DNA of 64,000 nucleotides from Bacteroidota bacterium (GTDB lineage: Bacteria > Bacteroidota > Bacteroidia > Chitinophagales > LD1), in contig JADJZU010000002.1 of assembly GCA_016715625.1 (NCBI GenBank), positions 174,738 through 238,737 on the forward strand. Direction: 5' to 3'. Below are positions 18,055 to 27,841 of the stretch, one piece after another; positions within the stretch are counted from its first letter, which is position 1; each line of letters starts with the position of its first letter. The translations under genes were made by a program, and so were the position numbers. The notes under the pieces were generated by a model that saw only the letters and a program-made list of their open reading frames with translations, was not told where the DNA came from and did no database searches.

Positions 18055-18976
18055 ATTTTTTGCGGTATCTGTGTCACTCCTAATCCTTGCGGCTTGTAAC
18101 AACAAGCAAGGCCAAAATGATGCCATGGAAACTATTCCGGAGGGTAAAGTTGCCTTTTCGGATACAGCCTCCTCTTCTGTGAAGGTTTTCGATAATAACG
18201 GACGGGTTTGCATACAACAAACTAATACCTACTACGAATTAGTAGACGCCTATGAAGGTTCTACTCGCATCCCCCTTTTGTTGAAGATTACACGAACCGA
18301 TTTGTGTTTTGCAGATTCTGTAAACAAGGATAAAGTATATCAGATTTCTGCAAAAAGTGTGATGGATACGAAGGAGATAAAATGGGACGTGCAGTTGGTG
18401 GCTACTGACATAAATCTGAAAGATAATAGCAACACTTTATTGGCGGTGCATGAAGGAGCAGGTGAAGAAGAGGACCTGATTTCCCGATTTAGTCTGTTGA
18501 CAGGTAAAGAAGTTTTCAATTGCTCCTATGGCGATTTAAGAGTGTCCATACCCAATGTGAAGGACAAGCGCTTTTTGGGTTACGTATCCAGAAATGCAGT
18601 AGGGAATCCTATCAAAGAAAAAGGTCAGGAAAATCTAATTGGTATTATCAATTATTCAACTAGCCGAAATGCTGTTTCATCAGCTAAAATCCTGTTGAAA
18701 CGATCTGGTTTAAGTTCTGCCATACCAGCCTACACCCCGGAAATGACACTGGTACCCGAAAATGCCAATGTTTCAATCATAGAGGATGGTAAAATGGCCA
18801 TACTGATGAAAGCAGATGAAAAGTATAAGCCATCAGATATAAATGACTTCGCGCTCAAACTCACATATTATTATGGCACGGACAATGAGTATACTGATAT
18901 AATCATTCCGGTAGAAAACGATCAATTACAGGTAACCAAAGCACAATACGATTCGGATATCTTTACCATACAATAA
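18041..18976 (+). CDS. Lipoprotein of unknown function
   Basis: A 311-residue protein beginning MKCNKFFAVSVSLLILAACNNKQ, a signal peptide with a lipobox (LAAC) whose cysteine would be acylated. The rest is a mixed alpha/beta sequence with no domain I recognise; it has a hydrophilic, well-behaved composition and ends YDSDIFTIQ. The ATG lies inside the last codons of folD, so translation is likely coupled, although I see no functional link to folate metabolism. A start codon a few residues later is not available before the lipobox, which supports the chosen start. Confidence 0.72.
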   Translation: MKCNKFFAVSVSLLILAACNNKQGQNDAMETIPEGKVAFSDTASSSVKVFDNNGRVCIQQTNTYYELVDAYEGSTRIPLLLKITRTDLCFADSVNKDKVYQISAKSVMDTKEIKWDVQLVATDINLKDNSNTLLAVHEGAGEEEDLISRFSLLTGKEVFNCSYGDLRVSIPNVKDKRFLGYVSRNAVGNPIKEKGQENLIGIINYSTSRNAVSSAKILLKRSGLSSAIPAYTPEMTLVPENANVSIIEDGKMAILMKADEKYKPSDINDFALKLTYYYGTDNEYTDIIIPVENDQLQVTKAQYDSDIFTIQ

Positions 18977-19075
18977 GCCTAAAAAAACTTTAGGTGACCG
19001 TTCTCGTATTATCATCTACTTTAATTCTTACCTTTCTGAGCGAATATTTTAAGCACGCAAAAAAATGAATCATAC

Positions 19076-22000
19076 ATGAGAAATCTTTTCCTGCTATCTC
19101 TTTTATTATCCTCTTACTTCGCTTTTTCACAAGTGCCGCAAGCGGTCAATTACCAGGCAGTGGCACGCGATGGGTTTGGTAATCCTTATACCAACAAGAA
19201 CATATCTGTGCGTATCACTATCACCGAAGGTATTGCACCCGGATTTACCGACTATCAGGAAACACACACCGCCATAACTAACCAGTTCGGTTTGTTTACA
19301 CTTAAAATTGGTTTAGGGAATCCCATTCTAGGATCTTTCCCAAATATTGACTGGAGTACGGGTAACAAATACCTTTTGGTAGAATACGATCCCAATGGTG
19401 GAACTAATTTTCTTAATATGGGTTCATCACAATTGTTGAGTGTTCCATATGCCTTATATGCTGAAACCTCCGGTAGTACAGCTGCTACCGGCCCACAAGG
19501 GCCTACTGGTCCTGCTGGCCCTACTGGTGCCACGGGATTGAAAGGGATTACCGGCTCTACAGGTGTTACCGGACCGGCTGGTCCAATTGGAAATACTGGT
19601 GCAACCGGCCCGCAAGGACTGCAGGGAAATACAGGACCCTTAGGTGCCACAGGCGCAACGGGGGCAATTGGGTTAACAGGTCCTACCGGAAATACCGGAG
19701 CCGATGGCTTGCCCGGACCACAAGGTCCGCAAGGAGTGCAGGGAAATACCGGTCCGCAAGGATTACCTGGAACTACCGGTCCTATTGGCGATACGGGTCC
19801 GGCCGGGCCTCAGGGAATTCAAGGGGTTACTGGTCCACAAGGCTTACAAGGTTCAACAGGTGCTACCGGAGATACTGGTGCACAAGGTTTGCAAGGAGTA
19901 ACAGGACCGCAGGGTGATACCGGTGCTGTTGGTCCAACTGGACCGCAAGGTTTACCTGGGAATACCGGCACTACCGGACCACAAGGGGATACAGGACCCG
20001 TTGGTCCTCAAGGTATTCAGGGAGTAACAGGACCGCAGGGTTTACAAGGCATTACAGGGCCAACCGGTCCTCAGGGATTGCAAGGCACTATTGGTGCTAC
20101 CGGTCCACAAGGCGATACGGGACAGGTTGGTCCCCAAGGAATTCAAGGTGTAACTGGTGCTACAGGATTGCAGGGAAATACCGGTCCCATTGGTATTACC
20201 GGGCCCACGGGAGCACAGGGAATTGCTGGGATTAATGGTTCAACCGGTCCAACCGGAGCCACTGGTGCGGGTGGTGGCGCCACCGGTCCAACAGGTCCAC
20301 AAGGTAACACTGGTGCCACAGGCCTACAAGGAGTTACAGGGGCAAATGGTGCTACCGGCTTACAAGGTGTAACCGGTGCTACAGGTCCACAAGGGATTAC
20401 CGGTGCTCAGGGTAACACTGGTGCCACAGGCCCACAAGGAGTTACCGGTGCTCAAGGTAACACTGGTGCAACGGGTCTTCAAGGTGTAACCGGCCCTCAA
20501 GGTATAACTGGTGCTCAGGGTAACACTGGCGCAACAGGCCCACAAGGAGCTACAGGTGCAAATGGTGCCACAGGCCCGCAGGGAGTAACAGGCGAAACTG
20601 GAGCATCTGGCCCTCAAGGTATAGCCGGTACCACAGGCCCACAAGGAGTTACAGGGGCAAATGGTGCTACGGGTCCACAAGGAATTACCGGTGCTCAAGG
20701 CAACACTGGCGCAACAGGCCCACAAGGAGTTACAGGCGCAAATGGTGCCACAGGCCCGCAAGGAGTAACAGGCGAAACTGGAGCAACTGGCCCACAAGGA
20801 ATTGCTGGTGCTCAGGGTAACACTGGCGCAACGGGTCTTCAAGGCCCATCAGGCGCAAATGGTGCAACTGGCCCGCAAGGTATAACTGGTGCTACAGGTC
20901 CACAAGGCATTCCCGGTGCTCAAGGTGATACTGGCGCAACAGGTCCTCAGGGTGTAACAGGCGAAACTGGAGCAACTGGTCCCCAAGGAATAGCCGGTGC
21001 CACAGGCCCACAAGGTGTTACCGGTGCTCAAGGTAACACTGGTGCAACGGGTCTTCAAGGTGCAACTGGCCCTCAAGGAATTGCTGGTGCTCAGGGTAAC
21101 ACTGGCGCAACGGGTCTTCAAGGCCCAACAGGCGCAAATGGTGCAACAGGCCCGCAAGGTATAACTGGTGCTACAGGTCCACAAGGCATTCCCGGTGCTC
21201 AAGGTGATACTGGCGCAACAGGTCCTCAGGGTGTAACAGGCGCAAATGGTGCAGGATAATGGTGCTACAGGTCCACAAGGAGTTACAGGAGTTCAAGGTA
21301 ACACTGGCGCAACAGGCCCTCAGGGTGCTACAGGCGCAAATGGTGCAACAGGCCCGCAAGGTATAACTGGTGCTACAGGTCCACAAGGAGTTACAGGAGT
21401 TCAAGGTAACACAGGTCCCACAGGACCTCAAGGAATAACAGGTGCTAACGGTGCTACCGGCTCACAAGGCATAACCGGTGCCACAGGACCACAAGGAGTT
21501 ACAGGAGCAAATGGAGCAACCGGTTCGCAAGGTATAACAGGGGCAACAGGCTCAACTGGTGCTACTGGCGCAACAGGCCCTTCAGGCACAAATGGCGTTA
21601 CTGGTCCTACAGGTCCGCTTGGCCCAGCCGGAGGCGATTTGCAAGGTACATACCCTAATCCAACTGTGATTCGAATTCAGGGGGATTCCGTATCTTCTGT
21701 GAATCCCAATCCAGGAGAAATATTAATGTGGAATGGAACTGCTTATGTGCCCACCGATACCCTCGGAAAATTTTGGGCGCTTCGTGGCAATAGTGGTACA
21801 ACGGCCGGTACCAACTTTGTGGGTACCACCGATGCCAAAGATTTAGTGTTTAAGACAAACAATCTTGAAGTAGTACGTTATACCTCTTCCAATGGCAAGG
21901 TGGGAATTGGAACGGTAACTCCGGGTATTGGCACTACTTACCCAAATGCAAAATTTGAAATGGCCTCCGATGGCGTGGTAGCGCATATGCTAACTCGTAG

Positions 22001-24154
22001 CGTTTCGGCTACTGCCGTATATCACATTTTTCAGCGTGCCAAAGGTAGTTTTGCAGCTGCGACTGCTGTTACTACGAATGACGAATTAGGGGCACTCCAG
22101 TTTGCCGGATATGATGGCAGTTCGTATTACACCGGGGCACAGGTGACTGCTGTAGTGGATAGCACAGTGAATGTTTCCAGTATGCCAAGCCGTTTGGTAT
22201 TTAGTACTACACAAGGAGGTTTTGGAACCCCATTGGAACGTATGCGGATAGATCGAAATGGTAGAGTTGGTATAGGAACAACTACCCCTACTGCCCGCCT
22301 GGATGTTCGTCATGATGGATCTTCTACAATCCCGCAACTTCGATTAGTGGAAAATGCTGCAGATAGTGTTCGTGTGTTTTTTGAAAATACTGCAGTAGGT
22401 AAATTCTGGCAGCAAAATGTTTATCTCGATGCCCTTCAGGATTCACTATCTATGTTTCGTATTAAGTATGGAACCTTCCATCCAGGTTATTTGAATATTA
22501 TCGGAAATGGCAAAACCGGTTTAAGAACCGATAATCCTCGCTCTTACTTGGATATAAATGGCGACTTGGGTTTCCGATCGGCACCACTCACGCTTTCTAA
22601 CGTACCAATAGCAATATCAATATTGAGACAGCGAAGTATTCTTATTACCGTGTAACCGGGCCCAGCACTGCGTTTAGTTTAACAGGATTTAATGGCGGCA
22701 CTGATGGTAGATTGGTGCGCATTTATAATGCTACTACACAAGCTATGACAGTAGTGAACAATAGTGGGCTATCCACACCGGCTACCAACCGAATATTGAC
22801 TGGTACCGGTCTGGATTTGGTTGTTAATGCCGGAGGAGCAGTGACCATGCAGTTCAATAGCATAGATGGAAGATGGATAGTGGTAAATACTAATAATACA
22901 GTAGGTGGTGGAGGTGGTAGCGGTTGGGGATTAACCGGTAATGCAGCCACCGTTGCAGCGACCAATTATCTGGGCACGACCGATAATGTGGACTTTATCA
23001 TAAAGACCAGTGCCACCGAGCGTATGCGATTTATTGGCAACACATCACAGATTGTTATCAATAATGCAACTCCATCTGCCGCCAGTATTTTATCGGTATT
23101 TTCTACCACGGCTGACGATGCTTTAGTTTTAAACGCGAACGGCACCGGTAGAGGATTGCTGATTAATACAGCCGGAACAAACACAGCCGGTGATGGAATA
23201 GAAATTCAAAAAGGCGGAACGGGTGGGGCCGGTATTGATCTCGTGATGAATGCCACCAACCCCGGAATCGGTATAACTGCCACACACAGTGGCACCGGAC
23301 GCGTTGCCAATTTTGCGCAACTCAATAATGCATCGGGCACGCAGGCCGTTTCTATTTCACATGCAGGACCCGGTATTGTATTGCAAACCCAAAACGCATT
23401 GGCGACTAGTAGTGTTCCTGTTATCAATGTAAGTCAGGTGTCTACACAAACTTCAGCAACCGCTGCTTCTGTTTACGCCACCAGCACCAGTAGTACCGGT
23501 GGATATTTTACCGCTAACAAAGCCAGCAATGCTACCAGAGCCCTACAAGGTATTTCCAATGCATCCGGGGCGTTTGATGTAATTGGTGTGTATGGCGAAG
23601 CAGCAGCTGTTAATGCCGGGTTTGGATATGGTGTTGTGGGTACGGGGAACAATTTTGGATTATATGCAAACGGTGATGTGGGTGCCTCTGGTCTTAAGCC
23701 CTTCTACATCGACCACCCTTTAGACCCGGCCAATAAAACATTGCGCCACTACTCATCTGAATCAGACGAGCCGTTGAATTTTTACCGAGGTAATGTGGTG
23801 TTGAATGCCAACGGAGAATCTATTATACAGTTGCCGAGTTATTTTCATGCTGTAAACATTGACTTCTCTTATGTGCTAACACCGGTTGGCGCTCCTGAAA
23901 TTGTTTATGTTAAAAAAGAGATAGATAGCAATGGACAGTTTACGGTGGGTGGCAAAGCAGGGCTAAAAGTAAGTTGGTATGTCTATGCACAGCGTAACGA
24001 CCCATACTTACAGCAAAATCCCGATAAACTACAAGTGGAAATTGACAAGAAACCCGGAGAAAAGGGGAAATACTTCAGACCGGAATTATATGGACAACCA
24101 AAGGAGAAGGGTATTTTTTACAGACCGGAGCCCACTATCAAGTCTGAAGATTAA
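19076..24154 (+). pseudogene. Collagen-like (Gly-X-Thr/Y repeat) secreted protein, interrupted by two frameshifts
   Basis: The reconstructed product is about 1690 residues. It has a signal peptide (LLLSSYFAFSQ), a conserved N-terminal domain of about 130 residues (VNYQAVARDGFGNPYTNKN ... PYALYAETSG), then a long Gly-X-Y collagen-like region (GATGPQG, GVTGANG and similar units) from about 19490 to 21625, tail-fibre-like segments (GIGTVTPG, GRVGIGTTTPTARLDV), and a C-terminal domain typical of Bacteroidota (KPFYIDHPLDPANKTL ... DLYGQPKEKGIF-like). The frame is lost near 21255, where GTGCAGGATAATGGT breaks the repeat (one extra base), and is regained after a one-base loss near 22603 (AACGT-ACCAATAGC). 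Each piece continues the same protein, so this is one gene. The two lesions have opposite sign. Assembly or sequencing error in repetitive DNA is likely. Such proteins are thought to form surface stalks or fibres. Confidence 0.82.
19490..21625 (+). repeat. Coding tandem repeat: collagen-like Gly-X-Y region, units of 9, 18 and 27 bp and higher-order blocks
   Basis: Repeated codons give triplets GPQ, GAT, GNT, GVT, GAN and GIA, with nearly identical longer blocks, for instance the 20650-20760, 20930-21000 and 21140-21240 stretches. Threonine is the commonest Y residue, as in bacterial collagens that lack hydroxyproline. The near-identity of blocks favours slippage, recombination and assembly collapse, and one frameshift lies at its 3' part. 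Confidence 0.9.
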
Positions 24155-24187
24155 TTCATTTAAAAAATATAACCAGATACAAATAAC

Positions 24188-24634
24188 ATGAGCAGCTTTC
24201 AGGAAAAACTAGAAGAACAAAAACGCAAACAAGAGCAAGCAAGAATGAATGCCATGGCAGAATTTATGACTTTTGTTCAGCAGAACTATCCCACCGCTAC
24301 AGGAACATCCTCCGGCTTACATTACATAATGGAGCAGGAAGGCAGCGGCCCCAAGCCTAACAAATTTCAGGAGGTGCACGTGCATTATTCCGGTTCACTG
24401 ACCGATGGAAGTGTATTCGACTCTTCGGTAAAGCGCGGCACTCCCATTGCTTTTCCGATTGGTGCGGGGCGTGTAATTGCCGGATGGGACGAAGGTATTG
24501 CGATGCTTTCAACAGGTGCAAAAGCCAAGCTGATTATTCCGTATTTTCTGGCTTATGGCGAACAAGGCCGTCCCCCTGTCATTCCCGCAAAGGCCACGCT
24601 GATTTTTGATGTGGAACTTGTTAGCATTAAATAG
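24188..24634 (+). CDS. FKBP-type peptidyl-prolyl cis-trans isomerase
   Basis: A 148-residue protein with a charged helical N-terminus (SFQEKLEEQKRKQEQARMNA) and one FKBP domain: VHVHYSGSLTDGSVFDSS, PIAFPIGAGRVIAGWDEGI, GAKAKLIIPYFLAYGEQG and IPAKATLIFDVELVSI. These carry the conserved aromatic pocket residues (Y, F, W, Y). It catalyses proline isomerisation during protein folding. No signal peptide is visible, so it probably acts in the cytoplasm. It follows the collagen-like gene by 33 bases. Confidence 0.95.
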   Translation: MSSFQEKLEEQKRKQEQARMNAMAEFMTFVQQNYPTATGTSSGLHYIMEQEGSGPKPNKFQEVHVHYSGSLTDGSVFDSSVKRGTPIAFPIGAGRVIAGWDEGIAMLSTGAKAKLIIPYFLAYGEQGRPPVIPAKATLIFDVELVSIK

Positions 24635-24655
24635 CACTTTTAAATAGCGGTACAC

Positions 24656-25540
24656 TTGATAGCATACAACCCCAAGGCCTGGTTCACTTTTATTTTCCGA
24701 TTACATAAGTCCGATACAGTCCGGCAGCTTTTTCCCATGATTGTGGCTATCAGCATTTACAGTGGCATGATAGCATGGATTGAAATGGACTTTTTGCAAT
24801 TAAGCTCCGACAACAGAATTCGCAACATTTCCATCATGCACACGATGTTGACTTTTGTTATTTCTACGCTATTGGTTTTTCGCACGAACACTGCCTATGA
24901 GCGTTGGTGGGAGGGAAGAAAGCTCTGGGGGAGTCTGGTCAATAATTCACGCAATTTTGCGATGAAGTTGAATGCATTATTACCCACTACCTTACAACCG
25001 GAGCGGTATTTTTTTGAAACCATGATTGCCAACTATGCATTTGCGCTTCGCGACCACCTACAGAATGTGTTACATCGCGAGCACATGAGTGAAAACGCTT
25101 TTTTTAATTCAGATCAATTGCGGAAAGACATCCACAATCCCAATCTGATCGCATCTTTAATTACACGGAAACTAGTAGCTCTAAACAGAGAGGGGATTAT
25201 AAAAAATGAGGATTTACTCTTTGTAAACTCGGAGTTAGCAGCGCTCACCGATGTATGCGGTGCATGTGAACGAATCAAGAATACACCTATACCCTATTCC
25301 TACAGCACGTTTCTCAAGAAATTCATATTCTTTTTTGTAATGACTTTGCCTATTACGCTGGTATTTACTTTAGGCTATTACTGCGTGCCGGTAGTTGCTT
25401 TTATTTTTTATGTGCTCACCAGTTTAGAACTAATAGCCGAAGAAATTGAAGACCCGTTTGGCACCGATGAAAATGACTTACCCACGATGACAATCAGCAA
25501 TAACATCAAAAGACACGTGAAGGAGATTTTTAACTCCTGA
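24656..25540 (+). CDS. Bestrophin family (RFP-TM/UPF0187) ion channel protein
   Basis: A 294-residue membrane protein with the bestrophin landmarks RTNTAYERWWEGRKLWGSLVN, NYAFALRDHLQ, IPYSYSTFLKKFIFFF and the ending ELIAEEIEDPFGTDENDLP. Bacterial bestrophins form pentameric channels for cations or anions in the inner membrane. The reading starts at TTG (24656) giving MIAYNPKAWFTF; the residues after it match the usual N-terminus, no ATG is available nearby upstream, and a later start would remove part of the first segment. It is convergent with the response regulator gene, 11 bases apart. Confidence 0.92.
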   Translation: MIAYNPKAWFTFIFRLHKSDTVRQLFPMIVAISIYSGMIAWIEMDFLQLSSDNRIRNISIMHTMLTFVISTLLVFRTNTAYERWWEGRKLWGSLVNNSRNFAMKLNALLPTTLQPERYFFETMIANYAFALRDHLQNVLHREHMSENAFFNSDQLRKDIHNPNLIASLITRKLVALNREGIIKNEDLLFVNSELAALTDVCGACERIKNTPIPYSYSTFLKKFIFFFVMTLPITLVFTLGYYCVPVVAFIFYVLTSLELIAEEIEDPFGTDENDLPTMTISNNIKRHVKEIFNS

Positions 25541-25551
25541 GCAATTAGGAG

Positions 25552-26040
25552 CTATACGGCTAAGCGCAATTCATCATATACTTTCTCTATGTAGTAAATG
25601 GAAAGTTTGTGTTTTTCTTCAATGGAGCGTTTTACAGACACAAAAAAGTCCACCAGCTTTTTGAAATCAGCGGGCTTTTGGAGATAACCATCTGCCCGCA
25701 ATCGGTAGCATTCAATCATGTCTTTTTTATAGTCGCTGTTGGTGACTACAATAACGGGAGTACTTTCTAAATCAGGGTCGCTTTTTATCTTTTCCAATAC
25801 TTCTTTACCGCTTACTTTAGGCATATTTAAATCCAGCAGCACCAGGTCAATCTGCTTGCCCAGTATTTTGCAAGTGTCCAGATGCTCACAGGCTTCTTCA
25901 CCATCATAGGCGTATTCCAACTCCACTATATCGCTTAATCCGGCTTCTTTAATGGCTTCCTGCATGAGCCGTACTTCTGCCGGATTATCTTCAATCACAA
26001 AAAGCTTATAAAGAGTATCTTCCTTGTGGATGTTCATCAT
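25552..26040 (-). CDS. Single-domain response regulator (CheY/Rcp1-like)
   Basis: A 162-residue receiver domain with no output domain. The acidic pocket is in VIEDNPAEVRLM, the phospho-acceptor is Asp70 in VLLDLNMPKVSG, and the conserved Thr/Ser (VIVVTNS) and Lys (LQKPADFKKLV) follow. The extended form with ADGYLQKP is typical of Rcp1-like regulators that pair with phytochrome-like or PAS histidine kinases. No kinase lies beside it; a second regulator of this type sits next to a kinase at 48.4-49.9 kb. Confidence 0.93.
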   Translation of the reverse strand: MMNIHKEDTLYKLFVIEDNPAEVRLMQEAIKEAGLSDIVELEYAYDGEEACEHLDTCKILGKQIDLVLLDLNMPKVSGKEVLEKIKSDPDLESTPVIVVTNSDYKKDMIECYRLRADGYLQKPADFKKLVDFFVSVKRSIEEKHKLSIYYIEKVYDELRLAV

Positions 26041-26091
26041 GTCGTTATGTTTTAACTACACGAATGTAGACCCGGAACGCCCTCAGGCATC

Positions 26092-26152
26092 CCGCACTTG
26101 TGCGGATATAGGTGTGGATAAAGCCGGTGTAGTGTTGAATAGGCTACACCGG
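26092..26152. terminator. Two stem-loops between the thioredoxin-family gene and the response regulator gene
   Basis: CCGCAC (26092-26097) pairs with GTGCGG (26100-26105), and CCGGTGTAG (26124-26132) pairs perfectly with CTACACCGG (26144-26152) around an 11-base loop. They lie after the stop of the minus-strand thioredoxin-family gene, so a terminator or transcript-end structure is plausible; there is no T-run, so the terminator call is uncertain. Confidence 0.4.
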
Positions 26153-26179
26153 ACTTACCGAAACAGCAAAGGTGAATGA

Positions 26180-27689
26180 TTAGTCTTCGGTGCCCTCCTG
26201 GTTGTCTTCGTCTTTAACCTTCAGCGGAGCTTTGGGTTTAAAATTCGGGTCTTCCAGATGGCGAATATGGTCTTCAATCTGGTCGGCACTTATTCTGCGG
26301 GCTACTATCTTTTTGTCTTTATCCAGTACGAATAACTGAGGTGTACTTTGCAGATCCCACTCGTATCGGAAATTGCTGTGGCGTTTTGCATCACATACAT
26401 TAATCCAATCCAGGTTATTTTTTTCAATGAATTCGCGCCAGTCTTTGTAGTTGTCCATATCCATAATGGCTGGTGCATAAACTTCTACATCAATCTTTGA
26501 CTCTTTCAATTTGTGATAAGCTTCAGCCAATACCGGGATTTCTTTTTTGCAATGTCCGCAATCCGGGTCCCAGAATGCCAATACGGTCCATTTGTTTTTG
26601 AGGTCGTATAAGTTTTTCCATTGTGTTTCTGTAGAGTCGGTCCACAGTATGAGTCGCTGAGCCGGTTTGCCAATCAGCACGGGTGCCAAACGATTGGCTC
26701 TGTCACAAATTTTGAACCGCTTGGTGGTGTCTATCCATGGTGTCATGGCATCTTTGCAGAAGTAATTTTGTGCAAAGTATACATACGCATTGTCAAAGCC
26801 CATGATTTTAGAGTTGGCCATTTCGTTGAAAATGTAAGTAACTATATAGCGATATAACTCATTCTTTTTATCGGTTTTTGAAATTACATCTTCGCCCGAG
26901 GCAATGATAGAGTCTGGATGTTGCACCGTTGTCTGGTTCATGAATGTTTTCAACTTGTTATGCAGACTAGGACAACGTAGCAGACGTTCGTCTTTAAATC
27001 TACATTATCCCAGGTGCTTCCTCAATTGTGCTGTATTATCTCTTTGAAAAACTTCGTCCGTTACTTTGCCGTTGGCATCTTTTGGGAGCATCTGGCACCG
27101 AAATCTCAGTCATGGATTTCAGCAATTTCGCATAAAATAAATCAGGTTGCTTCGTGATAATTTCGGTGCGATGGTCTTTCACCTCTTTATCAATCTGCGT
27201 GAGCAGTTTCATGGTTGCGCTTTTCTTGGAGGTGTCCTTTTCTGCTTTGTAAACGGCTTGCAACGAATCGGCAATCTTTTTCTTATCGGCTAAAAAGAAA
27301 ATGTCTTTGTAGAACAAATCGTTTTCAATACTTCCGGATGTTTTCATGTGTCCGGTCAAATCCGTGGTATCGGTGCTCAAAGTAAAAGATGGTTCACCGG
27401 TTATAAACTCAAAATAGCGGTTGTTCAGTGCTGGGAAAACAGCCAGGTAAACACCACCGGGTAGTGTGGTGTCGGCTTTGAGGGTAATCACCCCTTTGCT
27501 ATCGAATTGGAATGTGTCTTTTACATATTGCTTATCGCCATAGTAGTTAGCGAGAATCATGGAGGTGTTCTCCAATCCTTTTACGGTCAGTTTGATATTA
27601 AATCCTTTGGATGCATTTGTTTTTGTTTCGCCAGCCTGTAGGGCCAGCACCGTGAGGGTCAACAAGAAAAAATTGAAAATAATTTTCAT
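26180..27689 (-). pseudogene. Thioredoxin-family protein with DUF4369/DUF5106-like N-terminus, interrupted by several frameshifts
   Basis: The reconstructed product of about 500 residues has a signal peptide (IFNFFLLTLTVLALQAG), a DUF4369-like beta domain (LTVKGLENTSMILANYYGDK), a helical DUF5106-like middle and a TlpA-type thioredoxin domain with redox motif CGHC (AFWDPDCGHCKKEIPVLAE). The frame breaks near 27080 (a run of four A on the coding strand, one too many), again near 27011 and again near 26995. Between the breaks the expected residues remain readable (DANGKVTDEVFQRDNTAQLRK, WDNVD, FKDERLLRCPSLHNKLKTFM). Such proteins are periplasmic disulfide oxidoreductases. Three lesions within 90 bases look more like sequence errors than a single decay event, but a true pseudogene cannot be excluded. 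Confidence 0.78.
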
Positions 27690-27786
27690 ATGCCTGTCAG
27701 TTTTTAGCGAGGCTAAAATATCTGAATCGGGGAGATGATGAAGCCCGGTGGGTAAGCAATGCCGTTAAAATGAGTTAAGTAGATGT

Positions 27787-27828
27787 AAACAAAAACACCC
27801 GGGTCACAGGGGCCGGGCGTTTTTGTTT
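27787..27828. terminator. Strong rho-independent terminator after the TonB-dependent receptor gene
   Basis: AAACAAAAACACCCGG (27787-27802) and CCGGGCGTTTTTGTTT (27813-27828) can pair over 15 of 16 positions. Read on the minus strand it is a GC-rich hairpin followed by a T-rich tract, just past the stop of the receptor gene at 27842. The flanking A and T tracts would let it work in both directions. Confidence 0.75.
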
Positions 27829-27841
27829 TATGAAACTTCAT

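Noticed and set aside
18978..18994. CCTAAA-TTTAGG stem after the unknown lipoprotein gene
   Set aside because: Short A/T-rich stem without a T tract; too weak to call a terminator.
19255..21431. Antisense cysteine/threonine-rich reading frames opposite the collagen-like gene
   Set aside because: They mirror the Gly-X-Y repeat on the other strand and have no start or family features.
21240..24154. Programmed ribosomal frameshifting in the collagen-like gene
   Set aside because: Neither site has a slippery heptamer with downstream structure, and the same type of lesion is found in unrelated genes nearby.
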